From positions 1 through 42,285 of the forward strand of contig PBBR01000030.1 in NCBI GenBank assembly GCA_002716645.1: a stretch of 42,285 nucleotides of DNA, read 5' to 3'. This document shows, piece by piece, positions 8,049 through 16,250 of the stretch. The notes beneath the pieces were generated by a model. It made no database searches. It saw only the letters and a program-made list of their open reading frames with translations, and was not told the DNA's origin. How positions within the stretch are numbered: position 1 is the first letter of the stretch; each line of letters begins with the position of its first letter. The DNA is from Chloroflexota bacterium. GTDB taxonomy: Bacteria; Chloroflexota; Dehalococcoidia; UBA3495. The translations under genes and the position numbers were made by a program.

Positions 8049-9359
8049 TTACGACAAATATTTTCCGAATGTATTCCTACCATTATATTTCGCTTCAGAC
8101 CCTAATTGATCTTCTATTCTCAACAGTTGATTATATTTTGCTAACCGTTCTGATCTCGTCAAGGAACCTATTTTAATTTGCCCTGCTCCAGTCGCCACCG
8201 CAAGATCTGCAATAGTAGTATCTTCAGTTTCACCCGATCGAGCCGAAACGACAGTGGCTAAACCCTCTTTTTTGGCTAGATCTATAACTTCCAACGTTTC
8301 GGATACAGTACCAATTTGGTTCAACTTGACTAACACTGCGTTGGCAGTAGATTCTTCGATCCCTTTCTTTATCCGGTCCACGTTTGTAGTAAAGAGATCG
8401 TCGCCTATAATCTGGATATCGGCTCCAATGTACTCTGTCATTTTTCTCCAACCTTCCCAGTCATCTTCATACAACGGATCCTCAATAGATAATATCGGAT
8501 ATGAATTAGTCCATTGAACTTGCATAGAGATCATCTGTTGCACAGTCAATCGCCTATCTTCACAATGCAAGACATATGATTTATCCTCGTAGAATTCATT
8601 GGCAGCTACATCTAACCCAATTGCCACATCGTTCTCTAAGCCACCTTTATGGCCAGACAATGTAAAGGCATCTACCATTAGTTCCAAAGCTTCCTCGTTA
8701 GAACTTAACAATGGCCCCAGCCCACCTTCATCAGCTACTCCATTGGGAGCTTTACCCCGTTGCACTAAAAGAGTCCACATTGCTCTTCTAACATCAGAAC
8801 ACCATATCAAAGCTTCTTTATAAGAAGAGGCACCAACCGGTATTACCAAAAAGTCTTGTAGATCAACACTCCAATTTCCATGTTGCCCTCCACTAATTAT
8901 GTTAACCATAGGTACTGGCAGCTCTTGTCCTGACAAACCACCAAGACAACGATAAAGTGGAAGTCCAACAGCGTTGGCCAACGCGTGGGCTGAAGCCATG
9001 GATATTCCTAAAAGAGAATTCGCTCCCAACTTAGACTTATCTCTAGTCCCATCAATATCGGTCAGAAAATTGTCCACAGAAGCCTGGTCCGCAGAATCTA
9101 GCCCACTTGCTACCAATTGAGGCGCAATAAGGTCATTAACATTTGATACCGCCTTCAAAACTCCTTTTCCATCATAACGCTTTATATCATTATCTCGAAG
9201 CTCCAGAGCTTCATGTGTGCCCGTGGAAGCACCCGAAGCGACTATAGCGCGCCCAAACCCTCCGCCTTCCAATGAAACATCTACCTCTACAGTGGGATTC
9301 CCACGTGAATCCAACACTTCTCTAGCGTGAATAGAAGATATCTTAGTCTTAGCCGTCAA
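8049..9359 (-). CDS. Enolase paralog with altered active-site residues
   Basis: A 436-residue enolase-family protein that aligns end to end with glycolytic enolase. Kept residues (own numbering, almost identical to yeast) are H160 in SGGQH, E211 in ADEGG, metal ligands D250, E293 and D320, K345, R374-S375 and K396. Two residues conserved in true enolases differ. The catalytic glutamate equivalent to yeast E168 is D169 (VDLQDFLV instead of VDIQEFM). The substrate-binding histidine equivalent to yeast H373 is A373 (VVSARSGETED instead of VVSHRSGETED). The start is TTG with GGAG 8 bases upstream. The gene sits inside a kinase/dehydrogenase operon rather than with glycolysis genes. It could still be the cell's enolase, but I favour a dehydratase with a different phosphorylated substrate. 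Confidence 0.85.
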   Translation of the reverse strand: MTAKTKISSIHAREVLDSRGNPTVEVDVSLEGGGFGRAIVASGASTGTHEALELRDNDIKRYDGKGVLKAVSNVNDLIAPQLVASGLDSADQASVDNFLTDIDGTRDKSKLGANSLLGISMASAHALANAVGLPLYRCLGGLSGQELPVPMVNIISGGQHGNWSVDLQDFLVIPVGASSYKEALIWCSDVRRAMWTLLVQRGKAPNGVADEGGLGPLLSSNEEALELMVDAFTLSGHKGGLENDVAIGLDVAANEFYEDKSYVLHCEDRRLTVQQMISMQVQWTNSYPILSIEDPLYEDDWEGWRKMTEYIGADIQIIGDDLFTTNVDRIKKGIEESTANAVLVKLNQIGTVSETLEVIDLAKKEGLATVVSARSGETEDTTIADLAVATGAGQIKIGSLTRSERLAKYNQLLRIEDQLGSEAKYNGRNTFGKYLS

Positions 9360-9380
9360 TTTACAAACTCCAATATATAC

Positions 9381-10400
9381 TTATTGAGAGATCAAATTCA
9401 TAACACTGACTATATCAGAACATTTCCCTGATATGATTTCTTTTGCTATAAACCTAACTCTGTCTTGTACGTCAATGTCCACTATGTACTCTACGGGAGA
9501 CTTTCCATCAATTCTGGCCAGCATTAGGCAGCCCAGTTGAACTAACAATTCCTTACAGTTTTCGTCGGAATAACTACGCAGCAGGGGATTTGCGGATACC
9601 ACTTGCCGATAGTCTTGGAGATATTTTGACGCAGCTTCAAAATACAGATCCTGATTTGACCCATTATGTATGCTTTTCAAGAACAAGTGATTTAGCATAA
9701 ATGCTAAATCAAATACGGGATTTCCATAATGAGCCACCTCAAAGTCCAATAAGATCAAATCACTCTGATGAACAATAAAGTTTTTTGGACTGTAATCACC
9801 ATGAACAAGCACTAATTTATTTGAGAGTAATCCCTGAGCATGGTCAAAGATAATATTAGCTACATCTTGATGTTTGGAAGCGGTGAAATAATAATAGGGC
9901 TCCACTCTGAGCTGTACAAAACTTTTATCATTCGCAAATAGTGTTCTTACGTTCTCATTACTGAAGCTAAACATATGTATTTCGCCCAGTATCTGCCCAG
10001 CTTTTCCCGCTAATGCCGGTGATACATTCCCAGTAAGAAGATTTTCCTTCCAATTAACACCCGACTCTGGAGCACAAGTCATTACAAATAGATAATTATC
10101 CGGATCATATCCTAGAACTGAGGGTACGCTGCCAGAGGTTATAACGGGTGCCAAAAGATCTATACATATTTTCTCATTGTGAATTCGGTCTACGTCTGCT
10201 AGCCATTCATCTTCTACGTTTAACTGTGGCAACGATTGTTTTATTACAAAAGCACTCGTATCAGTAACTACCTTTACTAACGTATTCGATATACCCCAAC
10301 CCAGAAGTTCAACCGATATAATATCTTCTGGAGCACATACACTTAGACGCTCCAGCCAATCTCCAGCATTATCCCTAGTGAGTTCAGTACGTACAAACAC
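9381..10400 (-). CDS. Aminoglycoside-phosphotransferase-family small-molecule kinase
   Basis: A 339-residue kinase of the APH/choline-kinase fold. K54 in FVIKQS is the probable ATP-binding lysine. H200-G201-D202 with N207 (LVHGDYSPKNFIV) forms the Brenner motif, and D219 in LILLDFEVAHYGNPVFDLAF is the metal-binding aspartate. Family members phosphorylate hydroxyls on aminoglycosides, choline, sugars or amino acids. Antibiotic resistance is unlikely from context, because the gene lies between an iron-ADH-family gene (32 bases upstream) and the enolase paralog (21 bases downstream). That position suggests phosphorylation of a hydroxylated pathway intermediate. The start is GTG with GAAG about 5 bases upstream. 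The C-terminal region after residue 240 is unremarkable. Confidence 0.85.
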   Translation of the reverse strand: MFVRTELTRDNAGDWLERLSVCAPEDIISVELLGWGISNTLVKVVTDTSAFVIKQSLPQLNVEDEWLADVDRIHNEKICIDLLAPVITSGSVPSVLGYDPDNYLFVMTCAPESGVNWKENLLTGNVSPALAGKAGQILGEIHMFSFSNENVRTLFANDKSFVQLRVEPYYYFTASKHQDVANIIFDHAQGLLSNKLVLVHGDYSPKNFIVHQSDLILLDFEVAHYGNPVFDLAFMLNHLFLKSIHNGSNQDLYFEAASKYLQDYRQVVSANPLLRSYSDENCKELLVQLGCLMLARIDGKSPVEYIVDIDVQDRVRFIAKEIISGKCSDIVSVMNLISQ

Positions 10401-10432
10401 TATTCTTCAATCGATATCATAATGTGAAGCAG

Positions 10433-11629
10433 TTACCAAGCTTTACCCAGGACATCCATAATAGGGGTGGAATCGGAAATCGGCTTAGGATTTGTGGCTA
10501 AAGCCCTATCATGCAACGTTGCAGCGGCAATATATTCCAGTCCACCTTTCGGCACATCAACTTCTCTCAATGTTTCAGGCAGATCAAGATCTCTACACAG
10601 CTGCCATACCCGTTCAGCTGCAGCCAACCCTGAAGCCTCCGCGTCCATATTCTTTACCTCGATCCCCATAGCTTCGGCAATTAAAACTTGGCGATCTGCG
10701 CTAGCATCAAGGTTAAATCTCATCGTGTGTGGTAATAAAATTGCATTCGCCTCTCCATGGTTGACGTCGTACAACCCACCTACATGGTGGGCTATGGCAG
10801 TATTGATACCTAGTCCACCACCTACCGCCGACATAGCTAACATAGGCAAACAAGCAGCTGTTTTAGTATGTAGAAGTACATTTATATCTCTACCTGCACA
10901 CTGAGGCAAATATTCCATTATCATCCTAATAGCATGTAAGGCTAATGCATCTCCAATAGGATTGTGACTCGTAGAATAAACACTTTCTATAGCGATGCGG
11001 AGCTGCCCAATAGCCGTACCAAGCATTATTCTCATTGGTGTCGTCGCAAGTGCTTCACCATCAACTATTACCACCTTGGGACGAGTACCTCTGCCAGATA
11101 ACGAGATCTTTCTCCCAAGCTCTTTATCCGTAAATCCCCCTCCCCCTGCACTGAGCTCAGCTCCACCTAGTGTCGTTGGAACAGCTATAATAGGCACTGT
11201 CTTATCTGGAGTTTCCGGATGTATTATGTTGTTAGGAGGCTCAAATTGAATCGCGTAGTCATGGATGTCGCCACCTCCTGACCAAACCATTGATATTCCC
11301 TTAGCCGTGTCACTAGTGCTCCCGCCGCCAACTGCAATAATGACATCGGGATTCAGTTCTTTACAGACTTGCACCCCCTCCTCAACCGTATTGATAGGGG
11401 AATGAGGCGTAACACCTGAAAATATTCCTACATATTTCCCTCCGAGAGCTCCCTCAACCCGTTGAACTACATTAGATTTTGACAGTATTGTTGGCCCGCA
11501 CACTATCAATGCCCTATTCAGATGTATTTCTTCTAATGTTTCATTAATATCGGAAATTGTCTCTGCCCCACAAATAATATCCTGCCCAATATTTTTATAG
11601 TGGTACTGTAATTGTGAATGGTTGCCCAT
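10433..11629 (-). CDS. Iron-type (group III) alcohol dehydrogenase family protein with incomplete metal site
   Basis: A 398-residue protein of the Fe-ADH / maleylacetate reductase / glycerol dehydrogenase fold. The NAD-binding GGGSTSDTAKG is at 101-111. Two of the usual metal histidines are present: H281 (AIAHHVGG) and H291 (DVNHGEANA). The usual D-A-L-T-H block that supplies the other two ligands reads GQLRIAIES at 208-216, so the Asp is Gly208 and the His is Ile212. It may be metal-independent like some maleylacetate reductases, or use a different site. A strong AGGAAGGAG lies 7 bases before the ATG. It is the second gene of the five-gene operon, 22 bases after the acyl-CoA dehydrogenase. 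Confidence 0.85.
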   Translation of the reverse strand: MGNHSQLQYHYKNIGQDIICGAETISDINETLEEIHLNRALIVCGPTILSKSNVVQRVEGALGGKYVGIFSGVTPHSPINTVEEGVQVCKELNPDVIIAVGGGSTSDTAKGISMVWSGGGDIHDYAIQFEPPNNIIHPETPDKTVPIIAVPTTLGGAELSAGGGGFTDKELGRKISLSGRGTRPKVVIVDGEALATTPMRIMLGTAIGQLRIAIESVYSTSHNPIGDALALHAIRMIMEYLPQCAGRDINVLLHTKTAACLPMLAMSAVGGGLGINTAIAHHVGGLYDVNHGEANAILLPHTMRFNLDASADRQVLIAEAMGIEVKNMDAEASGLAAAERVWQLCRDLDLPETLREVDVPKGGLEYIAAATLHDRALATNPKPISDSTPIMDVLGKAW

Positions 11630-11651
11630 AGACTGACTCCTTCCTCTAAAC

Positions 11652-12845
11652 CTATCCTCTTGGTAGGCCTAATCCCCTGCTAGAAATAATATTCCTTTGT
11701 ATCTCTGAAGTTCCTGCTGCTATAGTGTCTGAGAAACTAGCAAACCAACATTCCTGGACCCGTCCTTCCATAATCGCTCTACCATCGGAAGAAGAAATGC
11801 TTCCGTACACTCCCAGTATATTCATACATGTTTCGGTAGCCTTATGCACCGTTTCGCTACCAAAAACTTTACTAATTGAAGCTTCACGATTCGGAACTAA
11901 GCCAGAACTCTGCATATAAGCAACATTGTATGCAATCAATCTGGCTGCTTCACATTCCACATACCTATCTACCAGATCATTTTGCACCCATGGTATATCA
12001 ATCAAAGGTGACCCGTTGATTATAGTTTCAGACGCATAAGCACGTGTGTCGTCAAGTAAGCGCCTAGCTCTAGCAGAATAATCTATTCCAGACCTTTCAA
12101 AATCCAATAGCGTAACTGCTACATACCATCCCCTATTTTCATCGCCCACTATATTAGTCGCAGGCACCCGAACCTCTTCAAACACTATCTGGTTAAATTC
12201 ATGCTTACCGGCCATGTTCACAATCGGACGCACTTGTATACCCGGGCTTTTCATATCTACCAAGAAAAAACTGATGCCACGATGCTTCGATGCATCTGGA
12301 TCAGTTCTAGCTAAGAGCATAATCCAATCTGCTCTATGAGCCATGGATGTCCATATCTTGGTGCCATTAATTACAAACTCGTCTCCATCTCGTATAGCTC
12401 GAGTAGATAAAGAAGCCAAATCTGAACCTGACTCTGGCTCACTATATCCTTGACACCACTGTACTTCCCCTTTTGCTACCTTAGGTAAATGTTCCCGTTT
12501 CTGCTCTTCGGTCCCGTGAATCATTAAAGTGGCCCCCATCATACGGACACCAAAGTTATCTCTTCCGGGAACCCTATGATAGGACATAGCTTCATTGAAT
12601 ATCGCAGATCTTACGGCGGAAGCTTGTTGGCCACCATATTCCTCGGGCCAGTGCATAGTAAGCCAGCCATTAGTGGCCAGCTTTTCTCTCATGCCGAGAG
12701 TGATTTGCCAATGAGCATCAGAAGTTGCAGAATTAATGTCGTCCCAAACAGGGTTGTATTCCCCACTAATGAATTTCAGCAATTCTTGGTTAAAGTCTTT
12801 ATCCTTGTCGCTGAACTCAAAATCCACGATATTCTCCCCTGACAT
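11652..12845 (-). CDS. Acyl-CoA dehydrogenase family flavoprotein
   Basis: A 397-residue FAD enzyme of the acyl-CoA dehydrogenase superfamily. Visible elements include GYSEPESGSDLASL, which contacts FAD and substrate, NGTKIWTSMAHRADW, and the closing GTSEIQRNIISSRGLGLPRG. At the position where medium-chain enzymes have the catalytic glutamate before GTSEIQ, this protein has alanine (IAAGTSEIQ). Many FadE-like enzymes also lack it there and use a base elsewhere. The substrate is unknown. It is the first gene of a minus-strand operon leading into the iron-ADH, kinase, enolase and hydroxyacid dehydrogenase genes, and is divergent from the alpha/beta hydrolase at 12976. The ribosome site is weak (AAAGAGA next to the ATG). 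Confidence 0.93.
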   Translation of the reverse strand: MSGENIVDFEFSDKDKDFNQELLKFISGEYNPVWDDINSATSDAHWQITLGMREKLATNGWLTMHWPEEYGGQQASAVRSAIFNEAMSYHRVPGRDNFGVRMMGATLMIHGTEEQKREHLPKVAKGEVQWCQGYSEPESGSDLASLSTRAIRDGDEFVINGTKIWTSMAHRADWIMLLARTDPDASKHRGISFFLVDMKSPGIQVRPIVNMAGKHEFNQIVFEEVRVPATNIVGDENRGWYVAVTLLDFERSGIDYSARARRLLDDTRAYASETIINGSPLIDIPWVQNDLVDRYVECEAARLIAYNVAYMQSSGLVPNREASISKVFGSETVHKATETCMNILGVYGSISSSDGRAIMEGRVQECWFASFSDTIAAGTSEIQRNIISSRGLGLPRG

Positions 12846-12924
12846 TCTCTTTCATAAAGACAAGCGTATATTATCACTAACTTCTGTATTGCTGTAGTCA
12901 AATGATACGGTGAAGCTGCTTTAA

Positions 12925-12933
12925 TGCTATAAT
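12925..12933 (+). promoter_or_regulatory. Extended -10 promoter for the alpha/beta hydrolase
   Basis: TGcTATAAT is a perfect extended -10 element 42 bases upstream of the TTG start at 12976. No clear -35 box is present. The expected transcript start is near 12940. It lies in the divergent gap with the acyl-CoA dehydrogenase gene. Confidence 0.55.
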
Positions 12934-12975
12934 CTTGAATTCATTCCTACCCATGTTTTACGGGAGTTTTTTCAA

Positions 12976-13851
12976 TTGCAAAACCATAAGGATTTCCTAT
13001 TATTACCCGAAGACAAATGGTTAGAATCTGCAGATATGCAAGTGCATTATATGAAATGGCAGAACAAAAAACCTCCCATAATCGGTCTCCATGGATTGGC
13101 TTCCTCCGCACAATGGTATAACCGACTAGCCGGCTACCTACAAGATTTTTCCCTTATTGCACCTGACCAAAGAGGGCACGGGAAGTCTTATCAAGCTACT
13201 ACAGGCTATGACTGGGCAACACTATCTAAAGACATTGTAAACCTCCTTGACCACGAAAGCCTTAATAATATTCCTTTGATCGGACATTCCTGGGGAGGCC
13301 ACGTAGCCTCAAATATATCGGCACTGTTTCCATCCAGAGTGTCACATCTAATCATGGTTGATGGCGGGTTCCAGGACGGACATTTGCTTCCTAATCCCAG
13401 TTGGGAAACCTTTAAGTCAAGGTTCTCTCCCAGAGATGTTTCGGGCAAACGCACGCAATTCATAGAAAGAATGCAATACCAACTAAGAGAGTGCTGGGAC
13501 ACAGATTTGGAAGAAACCGTACTCAGCATGGTCTACGAGGACGATGCACAGGAAATAAAGGATATCCTGCACCCTGACAACCACGCACAAATATTACGAA
13601 CAATGTGGGAGACCCCTCCATCCGTAACACTACCTGAAGTAACATGTCCGACTTTAATAGTTGCTGCTGGACCTCAACCGGACCGAGCAAATACAGAGTT
13701 TGCACGTTTACGCGAAATAATGGTGTCAGCTGCAGAATCAATTATACCTAATTGTGAGGTCATATGGATCGCAGATACTATTCATGATATCGGATACCAT
13801 AAGCCAGCCTTATTAGCCTCAATCATTGAAGAATTCATAAGAAACAACTAG
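12976..13851 (+). CDS. Alpha/beta hydrolase
   Basis: A 291-residue alpha/beta-hydrolase-fold enzyme. The oxyanion segment is IGLHGLASSAQWYN (36-49), and DQRGHGKS at 64-71 is typical of esterases and C-C-bond hydrolases. The nucleophile is S105 in GHSWGG. The catalytic histidine is in DTIHDIGYHKP near the C-terminus. The acid is probably an aspartate in the segment around residue 235-240. The substrate is unknown. The start is TTG with GGGAG 9 bases upstream; the next ATG (13036) lacks a ribosome site and would remove 20 residues. The lipoprotein nuclease gene follows 22 bases later, so the two may be co-transcribed from the extended -10 promoter near 12928. Confidence 0.88.
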   Translation: MQNHKDFLLLPEDKWLESADMQVHYMKWQNKKPPIIGLHGLASSAQWYNRLAGYLQDFSLIAPDQRGHGKSYQATTGYDWATLSKDIVNLLDHESLNNIPLIGHSWGGHVASNISALFPSRVSHLIMVDGGFQDGHLLPNPSWETFKSRFSPRDVSGKRTQFIERMQYQLRECWDTDLEETVLSMVYEDDAQEIKDILHPDNHAQILRTMWETPPSVTLPEVTCPTLIVAAGPQPDRANTEFARLREIMVSAAESIIPNCEVIWIADTIHDIGYHKPALLASIIEEFIRNN

Positions 13852-13873
13852 TAAAAATAGCTGACTCGAGTAA

Positions 13874-14347
13874 ATGACTATGCGATACGCCCTCATTGTG
13901 TTGCTACTCTCCTTGCTAGCCTGTCATTCAGGAGAATCGAGAGTATTGACCAGCGAACCTTGCCAAACAACCCTATGCTGCACCGCCTGTCGACCAGTGA
14001 CGGTAGGCAAAACTATTGATGGAGATACTATCGACAGTAATGAAGGCAGGATTCGACTGTTCGGAATAGACGCTCCCGAAATAGGAGAACCTTGTTACGG
14101 CGAGGCTAAAACCGAACTTAGAAAATTATCAGGGAACCGTATAAGGGTGGAGGAAGGGCCTCGCTCCACAGATAATTTTCAAAGGCTCCTTTATTATGCA
14201 TACACAGAATCAGGGGAAAGCATAGACGAACATCTTATAGCTAAAGGGTTAGCAGAAGCTTGGCGAAGAGACGGTCAACACAAGGATCACCTGATAAGCG
14301 TTCAAAAACTCTCTCTTAGGTCAGAAAAGGGCTGCCTCTGGAAATGA
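13874..14347 (+). CDS. Lipoprotein thermonuclease (SNase-like domain)
   Basis: A 157-residue exported nuclease. The N-terminus MTMRYALIVLLLSLLAC is a type II signal peptide with lipobox LLAC, so C17 would be lipidated and the protein anchored outside the membrane. After a short cysteine-rich linker (PCQTTLCCTAC) comes a staphylococcal-nuclease domain. It shows IDGDTI, RIRLFGIDAPE with the metal and catalytic Arg, Asp and Glu, and DNFQRLLYY with the second arginine. Two further cysteines flank the domain (GEPCYGE and KGCLWK). Such nucleases cut DNA or RNA using calcium, and scavenging of external nucleic acid is plausible. ATG 13880 is an alternative start. Its TGA nearly touches the stop of the convergent ABC gene. 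Confidence 0.87.
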   Translation: MTMRYALIVLLLSLLACHSGESRVLTSEPCQTTLCCTACRPVTVGKTIDGDTIDSNEGRIRLFGIDAPEIGEPCYGEAKTELRKLSGNRIRVEEGPRSTDNFQRLLYYAYTESGESIDEHLIAKGLAEAWRRDGQHKDHLISVQKLSLRSEKGCLWK

Positions 14348-14348
14348 T

Positions 14349-16250
14349 CTAGTCGTTATCACCTGGCGACAAAACCGTGCTTTCCGACTCTGATGACTCA
14401 GAACCATTACTTAGCCCGTAATTAATAGCATAGAGCTTTGCATAAACGCCGTTCTGAGATAATAGGTCTTCATGTTTTCCTACCTCAGCAATTCTTCCTT
14501 GATCTAAGACGACTATCTTATCGGCGTTCCTTATAGTCGACAGTCTATGGGCAATAACAATGGATGTACGGCCTTCCAGAACCCTTTTGAGAGCTTCTTG
14601 AATGACCAATTCTGTATGCGTATCAATATTAGCTGTGGCTTCATCCAAGACGAGTATCCTAGGATCAGCCACTACCGCTCTAGCGAAGCTAATAAGTTGC
14701 CTTTGTCCTACGCTTAGATTTATACCCCTTTCTGCCAGTATAGAGTCATATCCATCTTCTAGTGACATGATGAAATCGTGGGCCCCCACTGCTTCTGCAG
14801 CTCGCGCTATATCATCATCTGACGCTTCTTCGTGACTATATCGGATATTCTCTTTAACTGTACCTGAAAACAGATAGGGTTCTTGTAACACCATGCTCAT
14901 CTGCCCAACTAGTGAACTACGTTTTACGCTTTTAATGTCGTATCCATCAATAGAAATACTCCCACCGGTAACATCAGCAAATCTATGCACCAACGTCACA
15001 AAAGTACTTTTACCCGCTCCAGTAGAGCCTACTAACGCCACGTTTTCACCTGCGTTAATTTTCAAACTAACGTCTTTTATAACTTCAACACCCGGAACAT
15101 AGTGGAAATCTACATTTTTGAATTCAATATCCCCCTTTAAAGGAGGCATATCGCCAGCATCATCAGCATCTTTAACTTCAGGTTCTACATCTAGGAGTTC
15201 AAATATTCTAACTCCAGCAGACATAGCCCTTTGTAATTGACTGTATTGCATTGTTAGTTGACGAATGGGCTCAAAAAACCTCTGAATCCATAAAGCAAAG
15301 GCTACCAACACGCCCCACTCAACTTCTCCTCTTTGCAAAAGCAATCCCCCGACGAAAATAATCCCGAAGCCCATCCCGATCCCTGTTAAAAACTCAACAG
15401 TGGGCTGAAGTCCGCCTGAAAATCGACTTGCTTCCAAATTCGCGTCTAGATGCTCTTGGTTGAGACCGTCAAAGTGAGCAAGGTTTTCATCTTGCCTGTT
15501 AAGGCTCTGAACAACCCGAACCCCTGTAATATTCTGATTGTACTCTCCATTGACCATTGCTATCGCGCGCCGAATGCGAATGAACGACCTTTTCGCAAAT
15601 CTTTGCCAATACCCCAAGATCAGGAACAGAACCGGCACAATACTTAAGCTTACAAGTGCTAACTGCCAATCTATTATTAGCATAGCAATGACTATGCCAA
15701 ATAGGCTTAATAAATCAGCCAATGCCACAACGATCAACTCAAAAGTTTCTTGTATCTGATTAACATCGCTAAGGCTACGAGACATTATTCTGCCAACCGA
15801 TGTCCTATGGAAAAACGACGTAGATAACTCTTGCAAATGATCAAACATTTCTGTTCTCAGAGAATACAGTATTCCCTGGCCTACCTTGGCCACGTATACA
15901 AACTGCAAATAGTTCGCTCCGAAATGGACTAACGTGACTACAAAAAAGGCTAGTCCCACTAAATGGAGGTTGTTAACATTACCACTATTAACACCCCAAT
16001 TAATTCCAAGCATTATTAACAATGGTATACATACGTTGGCAGCCGTATAGATAGCAACTGCAAAGAGCGACATTAAAGCGTCTTTCTTGTAGGGGGCTAT
16101 GTATGTTAGTAGCCTCATTACAACGGTGTTGTCATAAACTTTTCCTAAAGCCTCATCGTCAGTCAGATTGTCTGCAGTGGGAGCATGCATACCACCTGCG
16201 TTTGTTCCCCTAAGACCACTGAGCATCCCTCCGCCGCCGTGTCCTCTCAT
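14349..16250 (-). CDS. ABC exporter half-transporter with canonical Walker B (subunit 2)
   Basis: A 633-residue type IV ABC half-transporter with an N-terminal membrane domain (about residues 45-340, six helices) and a C-terminal ATPase. Walker A is GSTGAGKS at 408-415, the catalytic glutamate is E537 in LVLDEATAN, and the switch histidine is H568. Its signature is LSVGQ (512-516) rather than LSGGQ. A glycine-rich N-terminal extension (MRGHGGGGMLSGLRG) precedes the membrane domain, as in some multidrug exporters. Its ATG directly follows the TAA of the other half-transporter, so the pair is translationally coupled and almost certainly forms a heterodimer. The substrate is unknown; drugs, lipids or peptides are all possible. 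Confidence 0.93.
   Translation of the reverse strand: MRGHGGGGMLSGLRGTNAGGMHAPTADNLTDDEALGKVYDNTVVMRLLTYIAPYKKDALMSLFAVAIYTAANVCIPLLIMLGINWGVNSGNVNNLHLVGLAFFVVTLVHFGANYLQFVYVAKVGQGILYSLRTEMFDHLQELSTSFFHRTSVGRIMSRSLSDVNQIQETFELIVVALADLLSLFGIVIAMLIIDWQLALVSLSIVPVLFLILGYWQRFAKRSFIRIRRAIAMVNGEYNQNITGVRVVQSLNRQDENLAHFDGLNQEHLDANLEASRFSGGLQPTVEFLTGIGMGFGIIFVGGLLLQRGEVEWGVLVAFALWIQRFFEPIRQLTMQYSQLQRAMSAGVRIFELLDVEPEVKDADDAGDMPPLKGDIEFKNVDFHYVPGVEVIKDVSLKINAGENVALVGSTGAGKSTFVTLVHRFADVTGGSISIDGYDIKSVKRSSLVGQMSMVLQEPYLFSGTVKENIRYSHEEASDDDIARAAEAVGAHDFIMSLEDGYDSILAERGINLSVGQRQLISFARAVVADPRILVLDEATANIDTHTELVIQEALKRVLEGRTSIVIAHRLSTIRNADKIVVLDQGRIAEVGKHEDLLSQNGVYAKLYAINYGLSNGSESSESESTVLSPGDND

Noticed and set aside
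9381..10400. Aminoglycoside resistance gene
   Set aside because: The fold matches but the operon context is metabolic and the family covers many small-molecule kinases.
10467..10904. A 145-codon plus-strand frame inside the iron-ADH-family gene
   Set aside because: It lies opposite a clear protein family and has no recognisable motif.
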